This document shows, in pieces, positions 38,825-53,041 of a stretch of DNA of 64,000 nt (the stretch's first letter is position 1; each line of letters opens with the position of its first letter). Origin of the DNA: Fictibacillus gelatini DSM 15865 (lineage in GTDB: Bacteria; Bacillota; Bacilli; Bacillales; Fictibacillaceae); assembly GCF_000430745.1 (NCBI RefSeq), contig NZ_AUMP01000001.1, forward strand, positions 124,001 through 188,000, read 5' to 3'. The notes beneath the pieces are model-generated. The model was not told the origin of the DNA. It was given only the letters and a program-made list of their open reading frames with translations, and did no database searches. A program made the translations under genes and the position numbers.

Positions 38825-39481
38825 CTATTTTTTTGCGACCGTAATTAGCGCAAGACCGCCGAGCACTTCATGATGGCGGACGAATGATAAGCCAAGTTCA
38901 TTCAAAAGAGCGGTTAACTCCTCGCTCGAGTAGCGATGGCGTCTTGTCGAGACGTTCGCCCATTTTAACATTGCCTCCTGTTCAAATCCGCTAATTCCAT
39001 TTTCCCGGCAATATTGAAACGCCTCGGACTGCTTCATATGTAATGATGGATTTAACATCGCAAGACTGCCATCTTTTTTTGTCACTCGCACCATTTCCGA
39101 CACGCCTTCACGCGGTTCAGGAAGCAAAAACATGACACAAGTCGATAGTGAAACATCAAACGTTTCATCCGAAAAAGGAAGCTTGCAAGCATCTCCAACA
39201 AGAAATTCCCCTTTTTCGCTGCGATTATGGAGAAAAAAGTTTTGCCGCGCAGCCTTTACCATTTCCGTGGAAAGATCAACGCCGGTCAGCTTTTCCGCTT
39301 CATCCGCCCCTCTTAAGAGAAGCCTGCCTGTTCCGCAGCCGACATCTAGCACCCTTTTTTCTTTCCAAGTGCCTGAAAGCTCTTTTAATGTATCGTGAAT
39401 TGAACCTAACCATGATGTTCGCGCCATTCCATCAAAAAATGAAACAAGCTGATCAAATTCCTCGCCATTCATCTTTCTCAA
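38825..39481 (-). CDS. Class I SAM-dependent methyltransferase, substrate unknown
   Basis: About 218 residues of the UbiE/Methyltransf_11 type. SAM-binding motif I VLDVGCGTGRLLL, acidic residue in TGVDLS, GDACKLPFSDETFDVSLS (motif II/III) and VRVTKKDGSLAML are clear. Nothing visible fixes the substrate. It lies between pyrE and rqcH, where B. subtilis has the cysH-cysP-sat operon, so it is a lineage-specific neighbour. The start is uncertain: a UUG at 39481 is best spaced after GGGGGTG; an ATG at 39472 is the alternative, and the frame is open to 39490. Confidence 0.85.
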   Translation of the reverse strand: MRKMNGEEFDQLVSFFDGMARTSWLGSIHDTLKELSGTWKEKRVLDVGCGTGRLLLRGADEAEKLTGVDLSTEMVKAARQNFFLHNRSEKGEFLVGDACKLPFSDETFDVSLSTCVMFLLPEPREGVSEMVRVTKKDGSLAMLNPSLHMKQSEAFQYCRENGISGFEQEAMLKWANVSTRRHRYSSEELTALLNELGLSFVRHHEVLGGLALITVAKK

Positions 39482-39508
39482 AAAATACACCCCCTATTAA
39501 AATAGTAA

Positions 39509-39543
39509 ACTCCAGTGCATTATTATTCATTATGCACTGGAGT
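39509..39543 (-). terminator. Terminator of the pyr operon after pyrE
   Basis: Perfect 12-bp stem ACTCCAGTGCAT with its complement, 11-base loop, followed on minus by TTACTATTTT. It lies directly after pyrE, the last pyr gene. Confidence 0.8.
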
Positions 39544-39548
39544 CGTTC

Positions 39549-40175
39549 TTATGCTTCAAACCAATTTTCCGGATCTTTTTTCCACTCTTGCAACCTGGCT
39601 TGATGTTCCTCCGTAACATAACCTTCTTTTACGGCTACATCTATTAATGTACTATAATTTGTTAACGTTTGCACGTTAAGTTCGGCATTCGCAAGTTGCG
39701 CATTCCCTTTTTCAAGTTCGTATGTGAAAATGGCGGCAACACCTACAACATCGCAACCTGCTTCGCGCAATGCTTTAACGGCTGTTATACTGCTTCCGCC
39801 CGTAGAGATTAAATCTTCGATGACGACGACTTTCATTCCCGCATGTACTTGCCCTTCAATTTGCTTTCCTTTTCCATGGGCTTTTGCGCTACTTCTGACA
39901 TAACACATTGGCAGATTTAACCGCTCGGCAACTAATGCCGCATGTGGAATTCCAGCCGTTGCCGTTCCTGCAATCATTTCCGCTTCCGGGAAGGATTCCT
40001 TTACAAGTTGCGTTAAGCCATCGGCAATTTTCCCGCGCACATCCGGGAATGAAAGCGTCAGCCGGTTGTCACAATAAATTGGCGACTTCAGCCCACTTGA
40101 CCATGTATATGGCTCATCGGGAGATAATGTAACAGCTTTTATTTCAAGCAATTCTTTTGCAATTAGTTCTTTCAT
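39549..40175 (-). CDS. pyrE: Orotate phosphoribosyltransferase
   Basis: A 208-residue enzyme attaching PRPP-derived ribose phosphate to orotate, giving OMP. The PRPP loop [14 protein letters not shown] and the orotate-binding [13 protein letters not shown] region are present. Its ATG overlaps pyrF (ATGA). Last gene of the operon. Confidence 0.97.
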   Translation of the reverse strand: MKELIAKELLEIKAVTLSPDEPYTWSSGLKSPIYCDNRLTLSFPDVRGKIADGLTQLVKESFPEAEMIAGTATAGIPHAALVAERLNLPMCYVRSSAKAHGKGKQIEGQVHAGMKVVVIEDLISTGGSSITAVKALREAGCDVVGVAAIFTYELEKGNAQLANAELNVQTLTNYSTLIDVAVKEGYVTEEHQARLQEWKKDPENWFEA

Positions 40176-40887
40176 TCAGGCTTCCTCCACTCGCTTACTA
40201 TTGTTTCATAGCTTTTTACCGGATTGTGTGAATGTGTAATGCTTCGTCCAACAACAATGAAATCAGAGCCTAATTTTCTTGCTTCAGATGGCGTTGCCGT
40301 TCGTTTTTGATCGTTTTTTTCATCGCCTTCCATGCGAATGCCTGGAGTGACCGTCAAAAACGCGGAGCCGCATTTTTCTTTAATTAAGCCTGCTTCAAGC
40401 GGTGAACAAACGACGCCATCCATCTTGCTTTCTTTCGCAAGAAATGCGTACTCGGCGACAACGTCGTTCATCGCTTTCGAAATAAGAAGCTCTTTTTGCA
40501 ACATTTCTTGCGATGTGCTTGTCAATTGTGTAACCGCAATGCAAAACGGCCGTTTTTGCCCCTTAGCGATTCCGGACTCGAGACCTTCCACTGCCGCTTC
40601 CATCATCTTTTTCCCGCCGGCAGCATGCACATTGACCATGTCAACACCGAGTCCCGCCAGACGGTTCATTGCTTTTTGAACTGTCGTCGGGATATCATGC
40701 AATTTTAAATCAAGGAAAATCGAATAATTTTTTTCTTTTAATTCAGCGATCAACCCCGGGCCTTCCTGATAAAAAAGCTCCATTCCGACTTTAACCCAGA
40801 GATGTCTGTCCCCAAACGGCTCTAGAAATTGATTGACCTGCCTTTTATCCTGAAAATCGAGCGCAATAATTACTTCATTGTTTGTCA

Positions 40888-40888
<1 letters not shown>
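40172..40888 (-). CDS. pyrF: Orotidine 5'-phosphate decarboxylase
   Basis: A 238-residue TIM-barrel enzyme that decarboxylates OMP to UMP. Catalytic segment [13 protein letters not shown] supplies the D-K-D tetrad, with ALDF at the first strand and TPGIR/VGRSIT at the phosphate site. The frame is open to 40978 but those residues are read out of pyrD; the ATG at 40888 overlaps the pyrD stop (TAATG) and matches family length. Confidence 0.97.
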
Positions 40889-42565
<1,677 letters not shown>

Positions 42566-42569
<4 letters not shown>

Positions 42570-45500
42570 ACGGATACCTCTTGATTCATTTGAAATGCAG
42601 GCATCGAACGAGCTGTAAAGGTTAATGATTCAAGCACCCCAAGCAGCGCTTCTGCCGTATCGAGGCTTGTCAAACAAACGACCCCGTTTTCTGCAGATTC
42701 ACGGCGAATTCTAAATCCGTCACGCTCCGGCGCTTTTCCTTTCGTCAACGTATTGACGACAAATTGCGCCTCTCCCTGGCGAATGACATCGAGCAAGTTC
42801 TTTTCGGCTGAGCCGATTTTATGGACGACTTTCACCGGAATATGATGGTCTGATAGGAAACGTGCCGTTCCTTCTGTCGCCATAATCGTATAGCCGATTT
42901 CATAAAAGCGTTTCATTAATTGGAAGGCTTCTTTCTTATCTTTATCCGCTACCGTGAAAAGTACAGATCCATATGTCGGAATCTTCATACCTGAGGCAAT
43001 AAGCCCTTTATATAACGCTTTTTCGAGCGTAACATCGCGGCCCATTACTTCTCCCGTCGATTTCATTTCTGGCCCTAAAAATGTGTCAACGCGGCGCAGC
43101 TTTGCGAATGAAAAGACCGGTACTTTAACAAATACTTCATCTTTTTCTTCGCGATAGCCCGTGCCGTATCCTAATTCTTTTAATTTTGCCCCTAAGATGA
43201 CTTTTGTCGCGATATTGGCCATTGGCACACCGGTAATTTTGCTCAAGAATGGCACGGTACGGCTTGAACGCGGATTGACTTCTAATACGTACACTTCACC
43301 ATCATGAAGGACAAATTGAATGTTGAGAAGCCCAACAATGCCTAATCCTTTTGCCAACTTAATCGTACGTTCAACCAATTTTTCCCGTTGTTCGTTCGAA
43401 AGATTTTGCGGCGGGTAAACGGCGATCGAGTCACCGGAATGGACGCCTGCACGTTCGATATGCTCCATGATGCCCGGAATATAAACGTCTTCGCCGTCAG
43501 AGATGGCATCAACTTCTACTTCTTTTCCTTCTAAATAACGGTCAATTAACACTGGGTGTTCAGGATTAACGTTGACCGCATTTTCCATGTAATGAAGCAG
43601 TTCTTCTTCTTTATAAACAATTTCCATTGCCCGCCCTCCGAGTACATAAGATGGGCGAACGAGAACCGGATAGCCAATTCTATTCGCGATGTTTACAGCT
43701 TCTTCAAGTGAAAACGCGGTTTTCCCTTCCGGCTGCGGAATTTGAAGTTCTTGCATCGCTTGTTCAAAACGGTCGCGGTCTTCCGCACGGTCCATATTAT
43801 CAAGCGATGTTCCTAGAATTTTCACGCCTCTTTCTTCTAAAGCAGATGCAAGGTTAATGGCCGTTTGTCCGCCGAACTGAACGATAACCCCTTTCGGCTG
43901 CTCAAGATCGATCACATGCATTACGTCTTCAATCGTGAGCGGCTCAAAGTATAGTTTATCGGATGTGCTGAAATCAGTTGATACCGTTTCCGGGTTGTTG
44001 TTAATGATGATCGCTTCATAACCCGCTTCTTTAATAGCCCATACGGTATGGACGGTCGCGTAGTCAAACTCGATCCCCTGTCCGATGCGAATAGGTCCAG
44101 AACCAAGAACAAGTACACTCTCTCTATCCGTTTTTTCGGATTCATTTTCTTCGGCATACGTCGCGTAAAAATAAGGTGTTGCGGATTCAAATTCGGCCGC
44201 ACACGTATCAACCATTTTATATACCGGCATGATTCCATTTTCTTTTCGAAGGTTGTATACATCGATTTCCGCCATTCCCCATGCTTTTGCAATCCATTTA
44301 TCGCTGAACCCTTTTTCTTTCGCCTGTTTTAATAGTTCAACGTTCCCGACATTTTCAAGCAGCTGTCGTTCAAGTTCAACGATGCCTTTAATCTTCACAA
44401 GGAAGAATCGGTCAATTTTCGTTAAGCTCCAAACGTCTTCGATTCCCATTCCTCGTCTGAAACTTTCCGCTACACAATATAATCGTTCATCATCGGCAGT
44501 CATTAAACGCTTGTTCAACTCTTCGTCCGTCATTTTTTCAGCGTTATTCACTTCTAAATGATACGTTTTTGTTTCAAGCGAGCGTACAGCTTTTAACAGC
44601 GATTCCTCAAGGTTGCGGCCGATCGACATGACTTCTCCTGTCGCTTTCATTTGTGTACCGAGCTTGCGATTGGCGCCTTCAAATTTATCAAACGGCCAGC
44701 GCGGAATTTTTGACACGATATAATCGAGTGCCGGTTCAAAACTTGCATACGTTGATCCTGTCACCGGGTTGATGATTTCATCAAGCTGATAGCCCACCGC
44801 AATTTTTGCCGCGATTTTCGCAATCGGGTAACCGGTCGCTTTTGAAGCAAGTGCTGATGACCGGCTGACACGTGGATTGACTTCAATGACATAGTACTGG
44901 CTGCTATTTGGATCAAGCGCAAGCTGAACGTTACAGCCTCCCTCAATTTTAAGCGCGCGGATAATTTTAAGCGACGCATTTCGCAGCATTTGATAGTCTC
45001 TGTCACTTAACGTCTGGCTCGGGGCAACCACGATCGAGTCCCCTGTATGGATGCCGACAGGGTCGATGTTTTCCATATTACAAACGACAATCGCCGTATC
45101 GTTTTTGTCGCGCATGACTTCATATTCAATTTCTTTAAAACCGGCAATGCTTTTCTCAAGCAAAATTTGATGGACCGGACTTAAGTGCAAACCGTTAGAA
45201 ACGATTTCTTTCAATTCTTCTTCATTCGTCGCAATACCGCCGCCGGTTCCGCCTAACGTAAACGCCGGGCGAATAATGACCGGATAACCGATTTCGTTGA
45301 CAAACGTGTATGCTTCCTCAAGCGAATGGATAATCGCGCTTTCCGGCACCGGTTCATTTAATTCGCGCATTAGTTCACGGAAAAGGTCGCGGTCTTCCGC
45401 CTGTTGGATGCTTGAAAGTTCAGTCCCTAGAAGTTCCACATTGCATTCTTCCAAAATGCCGCTTTCTGCAAGTTCAACCGCTAAGTTCAAGCCGGTTTGG

Positions 45501-45775
45501 CCGCCAAGTGTTGCGAGTAGTCCGTCCGGACGTTCCTGGCGGATAATGCGGCTGACAAATTCAAGATTTAAAGGTTCGATAAATACTTTATCGGCCATCG
45601 TTGTATCTGTCATGATCGTTGCAGGGTTCGAATTCACCAGGATAACTTCAAAGCCTTCTTCTTTTAACGCCTGGCAAGCCTGTGTTCCGGCATAGTCAAA
45701 TTCAGCAGCCTGTCCGATCACAATTGGACCGGATCCGATCACAAGGATTTTTTTTATGTCTTCACGTTTAGGCAT
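42566..45775 (-). CDS. carB: Carbamoyl-phosphate synthase, large subunit (pyrimidine-specific)
   Basis: A 1069-residue enzyme with two homologous ATP-grasp halves, each with GSGPI...GQ(A/G)xEFDYA and EVNPR(V/S)SRSS/T motifs, and a C-terminal MGS-like allosteric domain. It makes carbamoyl phosphate from glutamine-derived ammonia, bicarbonate and two ATP. Being inside the PyrR-controlled operon, it is the pyrimidine-linked isozyme (pyrAB in B. subtilis). Overlaps carA by 8 bases. Confidence 0.97.
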
Positions 45776-46858
45776 TTTTCAAACCTTCTTTCTTGTTGTT
45801 TTTCATTAAAGCAATAAATTGATCGAACAACGGATTCGCATCATGCGGCCCGGGCGACGCCTCTGGATGATATTGGACGGAGAAAGCCGGCTTATATTTA
45901 TGTTTTAATCCTTCCACCGTCCCATCATTTACGGCAATATGCGTCACTTCAAGGTCCGTGCCCTTAATTGAATCCATATCAACGGTGTAGCCGTGATTTT
46001 GCGCCGTTATTGAAATTTTGCCAGTCGAAAGTTCTCTAACAGGGTGGTTGGAACCGCGATGTCCGAATTTTAATTTTGTTGTGTTCGCACCTGATGCGAG
46101 TGCAAATAACTGATGGCCCATGCAAATGCCGAAAAGCGGGATTTCTTTCTCCAATATCGCATTGATCATCGGAAGCGCTTCAGGCACGTCTTTCGGATCT
46201 CCAGGACCGTTGCTTAAAAACACGCCGTCCGGATTTAACAAGGAGATTTCTTCCGCAGTCGTGTTATACGGTACGACGATAACATCACAATCTCTGTCCA
46301 CGAGTTCGCGCAAAATGCCGCTTTTTGCGCCATAATCGACAGCAATGACGCGCAAGCCGCGATTCGGAATATGATAGGCATCTTTTGTTGAAACACTTGC
46401 AATCTGGTCTGTTCTCTCAGGCATATTTTTCAATTCTTGAACAACTTCTTGAGCATTTCTTTCTGCGGAACAAATTTTTCCTTTTAACGTACCGTAGTTG
46501 CGGATAATGCGGGTTAATTTCCGCGTGTCGACTCCTTTCAGACCAGGAATGTTTTTTGCTTTCAACAGTTCATCCATTGTCGATAATGCTTGAAAATGGC
46601 TCGGGCTATCGCATGCTTCATGAACGATGAGCCCGGCTGCCGCAGGTGTGATCGATTCAAAATCGTAGCGGTTCGCCCCGTAGTTTCCAATTAGCGGGTA
46701 AGTTAATGTCACGATTTGACCACAATAGGATGGATCTGAAAGAATCTCCTGATACCCGGTCATTCCCGTATTAAATACCACTTCGCCATCACGTTCTTCT
46801 AAGCTTCCAAACGCTTCGCCGTAAAGTACATTTCCGTCCTCTAATACCAACATTCTTT

Positions 46859-46862
<4 letters not shown>
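45768..46862 (-). CDS. carA: Carbamoyl-phosphate synthase, small subunit (pyrimidine-specific)
   Basis: A 364-residue glutaminase subunit. CPSase small-chain domain followed by a class I amidotransferase domain with the nucleophilic cysteine in FGICMGHQL and the His/Glu pair in YHPEASPGP. It delivers ammonia through a tunnel to CarB. Called pyrAA in B. subtilis. Its ATG overlaps the pyrC stop. Confidence 0.97.
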
Positions 46863-49044
<2,182 letters not shown>

Positions 49045-49065
49045 TTAAAACCTCTCCTTTTATGT

Positions 49066-49165
49066 TTTAAAAAAACCACCCTAAAGGATTTTAGGGTGGT
49101 TTAAAGAAAGAGACGCTATGGTTGCTTCCCTTTTTTATTCACCCTTCTAAGTCTCTCGTACTTAG
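49066..49165 (-). promoter_or_regulatory. PyrR-type attenuator ahead of pyrB (third site)
   Basis: Read on minus: a stem-loop CTAAGT...ACTTAG enclosing a GAGAGACT core (49165-49147), and then a strong terminator, ACCACCCTAAA with its complement followed by seven T (to 49066). The plan is that of the B. subtilis pyr attenuators, where PyrR plus UMP favours the terminator. The loop differs from the consensus by lacking one base. Confidence 0.75.
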
Positions 49166-49177
49166 TTAAAAGGCTGT

Positions 49178-50494
49178 TTATGCAGCTGTTTCATCATTTC
49201 CATCTTTTGGTCCAAACATGTTTTGCCCGGCTTCATCTTTTTCCCGTCCCGGCAGAACAAGATTTAGTAAAACTCCGATAATGGCGGCGAGCGCCATTCC
49301 TCTCAGTTCAAATGCGCCAATCTTAAACGCCGCTCCCCCGATTCCCGTTACGAGAATGACAGAAGCAATGACAAGATTTCGCTTGTTTCCAAAATCTACT
49401 TTATTATCAATCAGCATCCGTACACCGGCAGAGGCGATAATCCCGAAAAGAAGAATGGATACGCCTCCCATAACGTTTTGTGGGATCGAGCTAATTAATG
49501 CCGTTAATTTTCCGATAAAGCCAAACATGATTGCAAATACAGCGGCACCGCTTATGACAAAGACAGAGTAAATTCTTGTAATGGCAAGCACCCCGATGTT
49601 TTCTCCATATGTCGTTACCGGAGGGCCTCCGATGATCGATCCTATAATAATCCCGATCCCGTCACCAAGCAATGAACGATGCAAGCCCGGCTCTACAAGG
49701 AAGTTCCGGTTGACAATTTTCGAAAGTACCATCTGATGTCCAATATGTTCCGCGATTGGCACAATCGCAATCGGCATCATCATTAGCGCAATCGTCCAGG
49801 TAAAATGCGGCGTGTAATTGACAAATGGAATGAAGAAATCAGGTACGGCAATCCATGATGCATTTTGTACGGCCGAAAAATCGACAAGTCCGATGAAATA
49901 CGCATATGAGAAACCAGCAATGATTCCGATTAAAATTGGAATTAAGCTGAAAATCCCTCTTAAATAAATCATGCATATAATCGTTACACCAAGCGTCACT
50001 AATGCGACCGAAAAGTGTGCCAGACTATAGGCTTTTGTTGCAGGGTCGTTCATCGCCATTGAGACCGCATTAGCCGCAAGTCCTAAACCGATAACCATAA
50101 TGACCGGACCCACAACGACCGGGGGCATGATTTTCATTAACCAGTTTAACCCGAACGATTTTATAATAAGGGCCACAATTCCATAGACTAGCCCGGCAAG
50201 GAAACAGCCGACCATCGCCATCTCCTGGCCGCCAAGAGTCTTCGCCAAAAGAATCGGCGTGATAAAAGCAAAGGACGAACCAAGATAAGCCGGAATTTTC
50301 CCTCTTGTAATGATCTGATAAGCGAGAGTAGATAAACCGCTTGAAACAAGGGCAACCCCCGGATTCATATGGGTTAAATAAGGGACAAGTACAGTAGACC
50401 CGAACATAGCAAACAAATGTTGGATGCTTAAGATGATCCAACGGTTCCACTTCGGCACTTCATGTACATCAAGGATCATATTTTCATTTTTCAT
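49178..50494 (-). CDS. pyrP: Uracil permease
   Basis: A 438-residue nucleobase/cation symporter of the NCS2 family with about 12 to 14 membrane segments. The start region WIILSIQHLFAMFGSTVLVP and the PVTTYGENIGV motif are characteristic. It imports uracil. The ORF is open to 50596, but the upstream part is the attenuator leader; GAGGTGG lies before two consecutive ATGs, of which 50494 has the better spacing (50497 is the alternative). Second gene of the pyr operon, as in B. subtilis. Confidence 0.95.
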   Translation of the reverse strand: MKNENMILDVHEVPKWNRWIILSIQHLFAMFGSTVLVPYLTHMNPGVALVSSGLSTLAYQIITRGKIPAYLGSSFAFITPILLAKTLGGQEMAMVGCFLAGLVYGIVALIIKSFGLNWLMKIMPPVVVGPVIMVIGLGLAANAVSMAMNDPATKAYSLAHFSVALVTLGVTIICMIYLRGIFSLIPILIGIIAGFSYAYFIGLVDFSAVQNASWIAVPDFFIPFVNYTPHFTWTIALMMMPIAIVPIAEHIGHQMVLSKIVNRNFLVEPGLHRSLLGDGIGIIIGSIIGGPPVTTYGENIGVLAITRIYSVFVISGAAVFAIMFGFIGKLTALISSIPQNVMGGVSILLFGIIASAGVRMLIDNKVDFGNKRNLVIASVILVTGIGGAAFKIGAFELRGMALAAIIGVLLNLVLPGREKDEAGQNMFGPKDGNDETAA

Positions 50495-50520
50495 CATTTT
50501 CCACCTCGCTAATATTAAAG

Positions 50521-50626
50521 AAAAAGCCTCTTTTGCAGGAGGCAAAAGAGGCGTTAAGATGTATACGGGTAGTATGTGCGTCACCCGCATGCTCATATTC
50601 GCCCTTTGATAGCCTCTCTGGACTAT
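50521..50626 (-). promoter_or_regulatory. PyrR attenuator ahead of pyrP (second site)
   Basis: The PyrR-binding loop is seen clearly on minus as AGTCCAGAGAGGCT within an 18-base hairpin with a six-base loop (50626-50609). Further on is the terminator, GCCTCTTTTGC with its complement and TTTTTC (50552-50521). This fits the established model in which PyrR with UMP stabilises the anti-antiterminator. Confidence 0.9.
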
Positions 50627-50647
50627 ATTTAAAAGGGTTTAGCGGTA

Positions 50648-50787
50648 GTTCAAAAAGTCCGGGAAACATTGCCTGCGAATTTCTGCGTCAGCTTGCTCCT
50701 TCGCTCCTCACGTATTAAGATACGCTCCGGTGCTCGGAGACTACGCTTCCTTGAACTTCTTGGCTCTGTTTGTCCTCCTTTTTGAAC
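50648..50787. repeat. 140-bp intergenic element with 10-bp terminal inverted repeats
   Basis: Bounded by GTTCAAAAAG (50648-50657) and CTTTTTGAAC (50778-50787), a perfect inverted pair. Inside are two small hairpins, CGTAT/ATACG and CTCCG/CGGAG (around 50711-50739). No open frame of note, no transposase. It looks like a MITE-like or structured dispersed repeat of a type seen between Bacillus genes, but copy number cannot be judged here. It lies between pyrR and the pyrP attenuator and must be transcribed with them. Confidence 0.55.
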
Positions 50788-50796
50788 ACTCATTTA

Positions 50797-51354
<558 letters not shown>

Positions 51355-51372
51355 TTATACTCGAATAGCCTT

Positions 51373-51464
51373 AAAAGAAAAGTCCCCTCGCCGTACGACG
51401 AGAGGACATGGGTTGACTTACTCCACCTAAAAACCGTTTCCTTCTCAGTCTCACGGGACTTGAG
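51373..51464 (-). promoter_or_regulatory. PyrR attenuator ahead of pyrR (first site)
   Basis: On minus: the PyrR loop AGTCCCGTGAGACT in a hairpin closed by CTC/GAG (51464-51444), then a terminator GTCCTCTCGTC/GGCGAGGGGAC with a GTAC loop and TTTTCTTTT (51407-51373). Located in the leader of the operon's first gene. Confidence 0.88.
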
Positions 51465-51490
51465 TTAAAGGACTATTCATTTCACTATTG

Positions 51491-51519
51491 ATTATTACAA
51501 AAGTACGTCTGATTGTCAA
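51491..51519 (-). promoter_or_regulatory. Sigma-A promoter of the pyr operon
   Basis: Perfect -35 TTGACA (51519-51514), -10 AATAAT (51496-51491), 17-base spacer, starting two bases from the rluD stop. The main promoter for pyrR-pyrP-pyrBC-carAB-pyrKDFE. Confidence 0.85.
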
Positions 51520-51520
51520 C

Positions 51521-52432
51521 TTATTTTTGCCGCAACTGGTCAATGAGCCGCTGCATATCATCGGGAATAGGCACTTCAAATTCCATATATTCACCGGTCC
51601 GAGGATGGTCAAAGCCGAGAAGACCGGCGTGAAGCGCCTGTCCATCGATTGGCAATGTCTTTTTCGGGCCGTATTTCGGATCGCCCGCAAGCGGAAAACC
51701 GATATACTTTAAATGAACGCGTATTTGATGTGTTCTTCCCGTCTCCAGTTTGCACTCAATGAATGTATAATCGGAAAAACGCTCTAAAACATTAAAATGG
51801 GTCACCGCTTCTTTGCTGTTTTCTTCGGTTACCGTCATTTTTTGCCGATCGCTTTTATCCCTGCCAATCGGCGCATCAATCGTTCCATAATCATGTGGAA
51901 TGACGCCATGGACAATCGCTTTATATTTTCTTGTCGTTGTTTTCGCTTTTAATTGATTAACTAGCGATTCGTGCGCCATATCATTTTTTGCGACCATTAA
52001 TAACCCTGTTGTGTCTTTATCAATTCGGTGAACGATTCCCGGCCGAAGCACCCCGTTGATTCCTGATAAATCTTTGCAATGGGCCATCAACCCGTTCACA
52101 AGCGTTCCTGTATAATTGCCGGGAGCGGGATGGACGACCATTCCGCGCGGTTTATTGACAACAAGGACGTCAAGGTCTTCATATACAATATCAAGGTCCA
52201 TCTCTTCCGGAATAACATCAAGCGGTTTCGCCTCCGGGATCGTGATTGATATGACATCCCCCTCGCTACATTTATAATTCGTCTTTACTTCTTTTTGGTT
52301 AACCGTAACAACGCCTTCTTTAATCCAGGCCTGAACTTGGGAACGTGACCATTCCTCGTTCAATGATGATATGAGCTTATCTATTCGCTCGCCTGTCTGG
52401 TCTTTTTCTATTCTGATCTCTATTTCATCCAT
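51521..52432 (-). CDS. rluD: RluD-family 23S rRNA pseudouridine synthase (YlyB)
   Basis: A 303-residue protein: N-terminal S4 RNA-binding domain (about 13-75) and a pseudouridine synthase domain with the catalytic aspartate in HRIDKDTTGLLM. RluD-type enzymes modify helix 69 of 23S rRNA; the precise site of the Bacillus enzyme is assigned by homology only. Its ATG overlaps lspA by 8 bases, the usual lspA-ylyB pair before pyrR. Confidence 0.93.
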   Translation of the reverse strand: MDEIEIRIEKDQTGERIDKLISSLNEEWSRSQVQAWIKEGVVTVNQKEVKTNYKCSEGDVISITIPEAKPLDVIPEEMDLDIVYEDLDVLVVNKPRGMVVHPAPGNYTGTLVNGLMAHCKDLSGINGVLRPGIVHRIDKDTTGLLMVAKNDMAHESLVNQLKAKTTTRKYKAIVHGVIPHDYGTIDAPIGRDKSDRQKMTVTEENSKEAVTHFNVLERFSDYTFIECKLETGRTHQIRVHLKYIGFPLAGDPKYGPKKTLPIDGQALHAGLLGFDHPRTGEYMEFEVPIPDDMQRLIDQLRQK

Positions 52433-52895
52433 GAAGGCTCTCCTTTTTCCGTTTACTTTCTAAATACGTGTGAATAAAAATGAAAATAACGCCAATCGTC
52501 AGCGCTGAATCCGCTATATTGAAAACAGGAAAATAGTAATGAACAATAATTACACCTATAAAATCGACAACTTCCCCGCGGAAAATTCGGTCGACAAAGT
52601 TTCCAATGGCTCCGCCTAAAACGAGTCCAAGCGCAATTTTTAACAGCAGCTGATTTTTTGGCACTTTTCCCATGTAGTACATGACGGCGATGATAACGAT
52701 AATCGTAATAATGATAAAAAACCACATTTGATTTTGTAAAATGCTGAATGCAGCTCCCCGATTTCGTTGTGATGTAATATAAAAAAGATGACGTATAACG
52801 GGTATTGTTTCACCGTATTCTAAATGTTTGACAATCCACCACTTTGAGAGCTGATCAAGCCCGAGCACAAGCGCCGCTAACAAATAATAATACAA
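52425..52895 (-). CDS. lspA: Lipoprotein signal peptidase
   Basis: A 156-residue membrane aspartic protease with four membrane helices that cleaves prolipoproteins. The two catalytic aspartates lie in GGAIGNFVDR and NIADSALTIG. It starts at a UUG (MYYYLLAAL) at 52895 preceded by GGGGGAAG. It has its own promoter about 70 bases upstream. Confidence 0.95.
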   Translation of the reverse strand: MYYYLLAALVLGLDQLSKWWIVKHLEYGETIPVIRHLFYITSQRNRGAAFSILQNQMWFFIIITIIVIIAVMYYMGKVPKNQLLLKIALGLVLGGAIGNFVDRIFRGEVVDFIGVIIVHYYFPVFNIADSALTIGVIFIFIHTYLESKRKKESLHG

Positions 52896-52963
52896 TATAC
52901 TTCTTCCCCCGACTCTGATAAATTTGAAAACACGTTAAAGTGCCCTTTCTATGTACTTAAAAA

Positions 52964-52992
52964 ATTTTAGCATAGGACGAAAAGATACACAA
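52964..52992 (-). promoter_or_regulatory. Sigma-A promoter of lspA-rluD
   Basis: Extended -10, TGC then TAAAAT (52969-52964), with -35 TTGTGT (52992-52987) and a 17-base spacer, between ylyA and lspA. Confidence 0.6.
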
Positions 52993-53003
52993 TGAATTGT
53001 AAA

Positions 53004-53041
53004 GAAGATGAATATGAGAATTACTCCTCATATTCATCTTC
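53004..53041 (-). terminator. Long hairpin overlapping the end of ylyA
   Basis: Perfect 15-bp stem GAAGATGAATATGAG with its complement (53004-53018 with 53027-53041) encloses the ylyA stop codon. Only TTTAC follows on minus, so it is a strong structure with a weak U-tract; termination or 3'-end protection are both possible. Confidence 0.65.

Noticed and set aside
39148-39603. A 151-codon open frame on plus across the methyltransferase and pyrE ends
   Set aside because: It is the antisense of real genes and crosses a terminator; no ribosome site and no recognisable domain.
43921-44292. A 123-codon minus frame inside carB
   Set aside because: It is an out-of-frame shadow of a fully conserved, unbroken carB.
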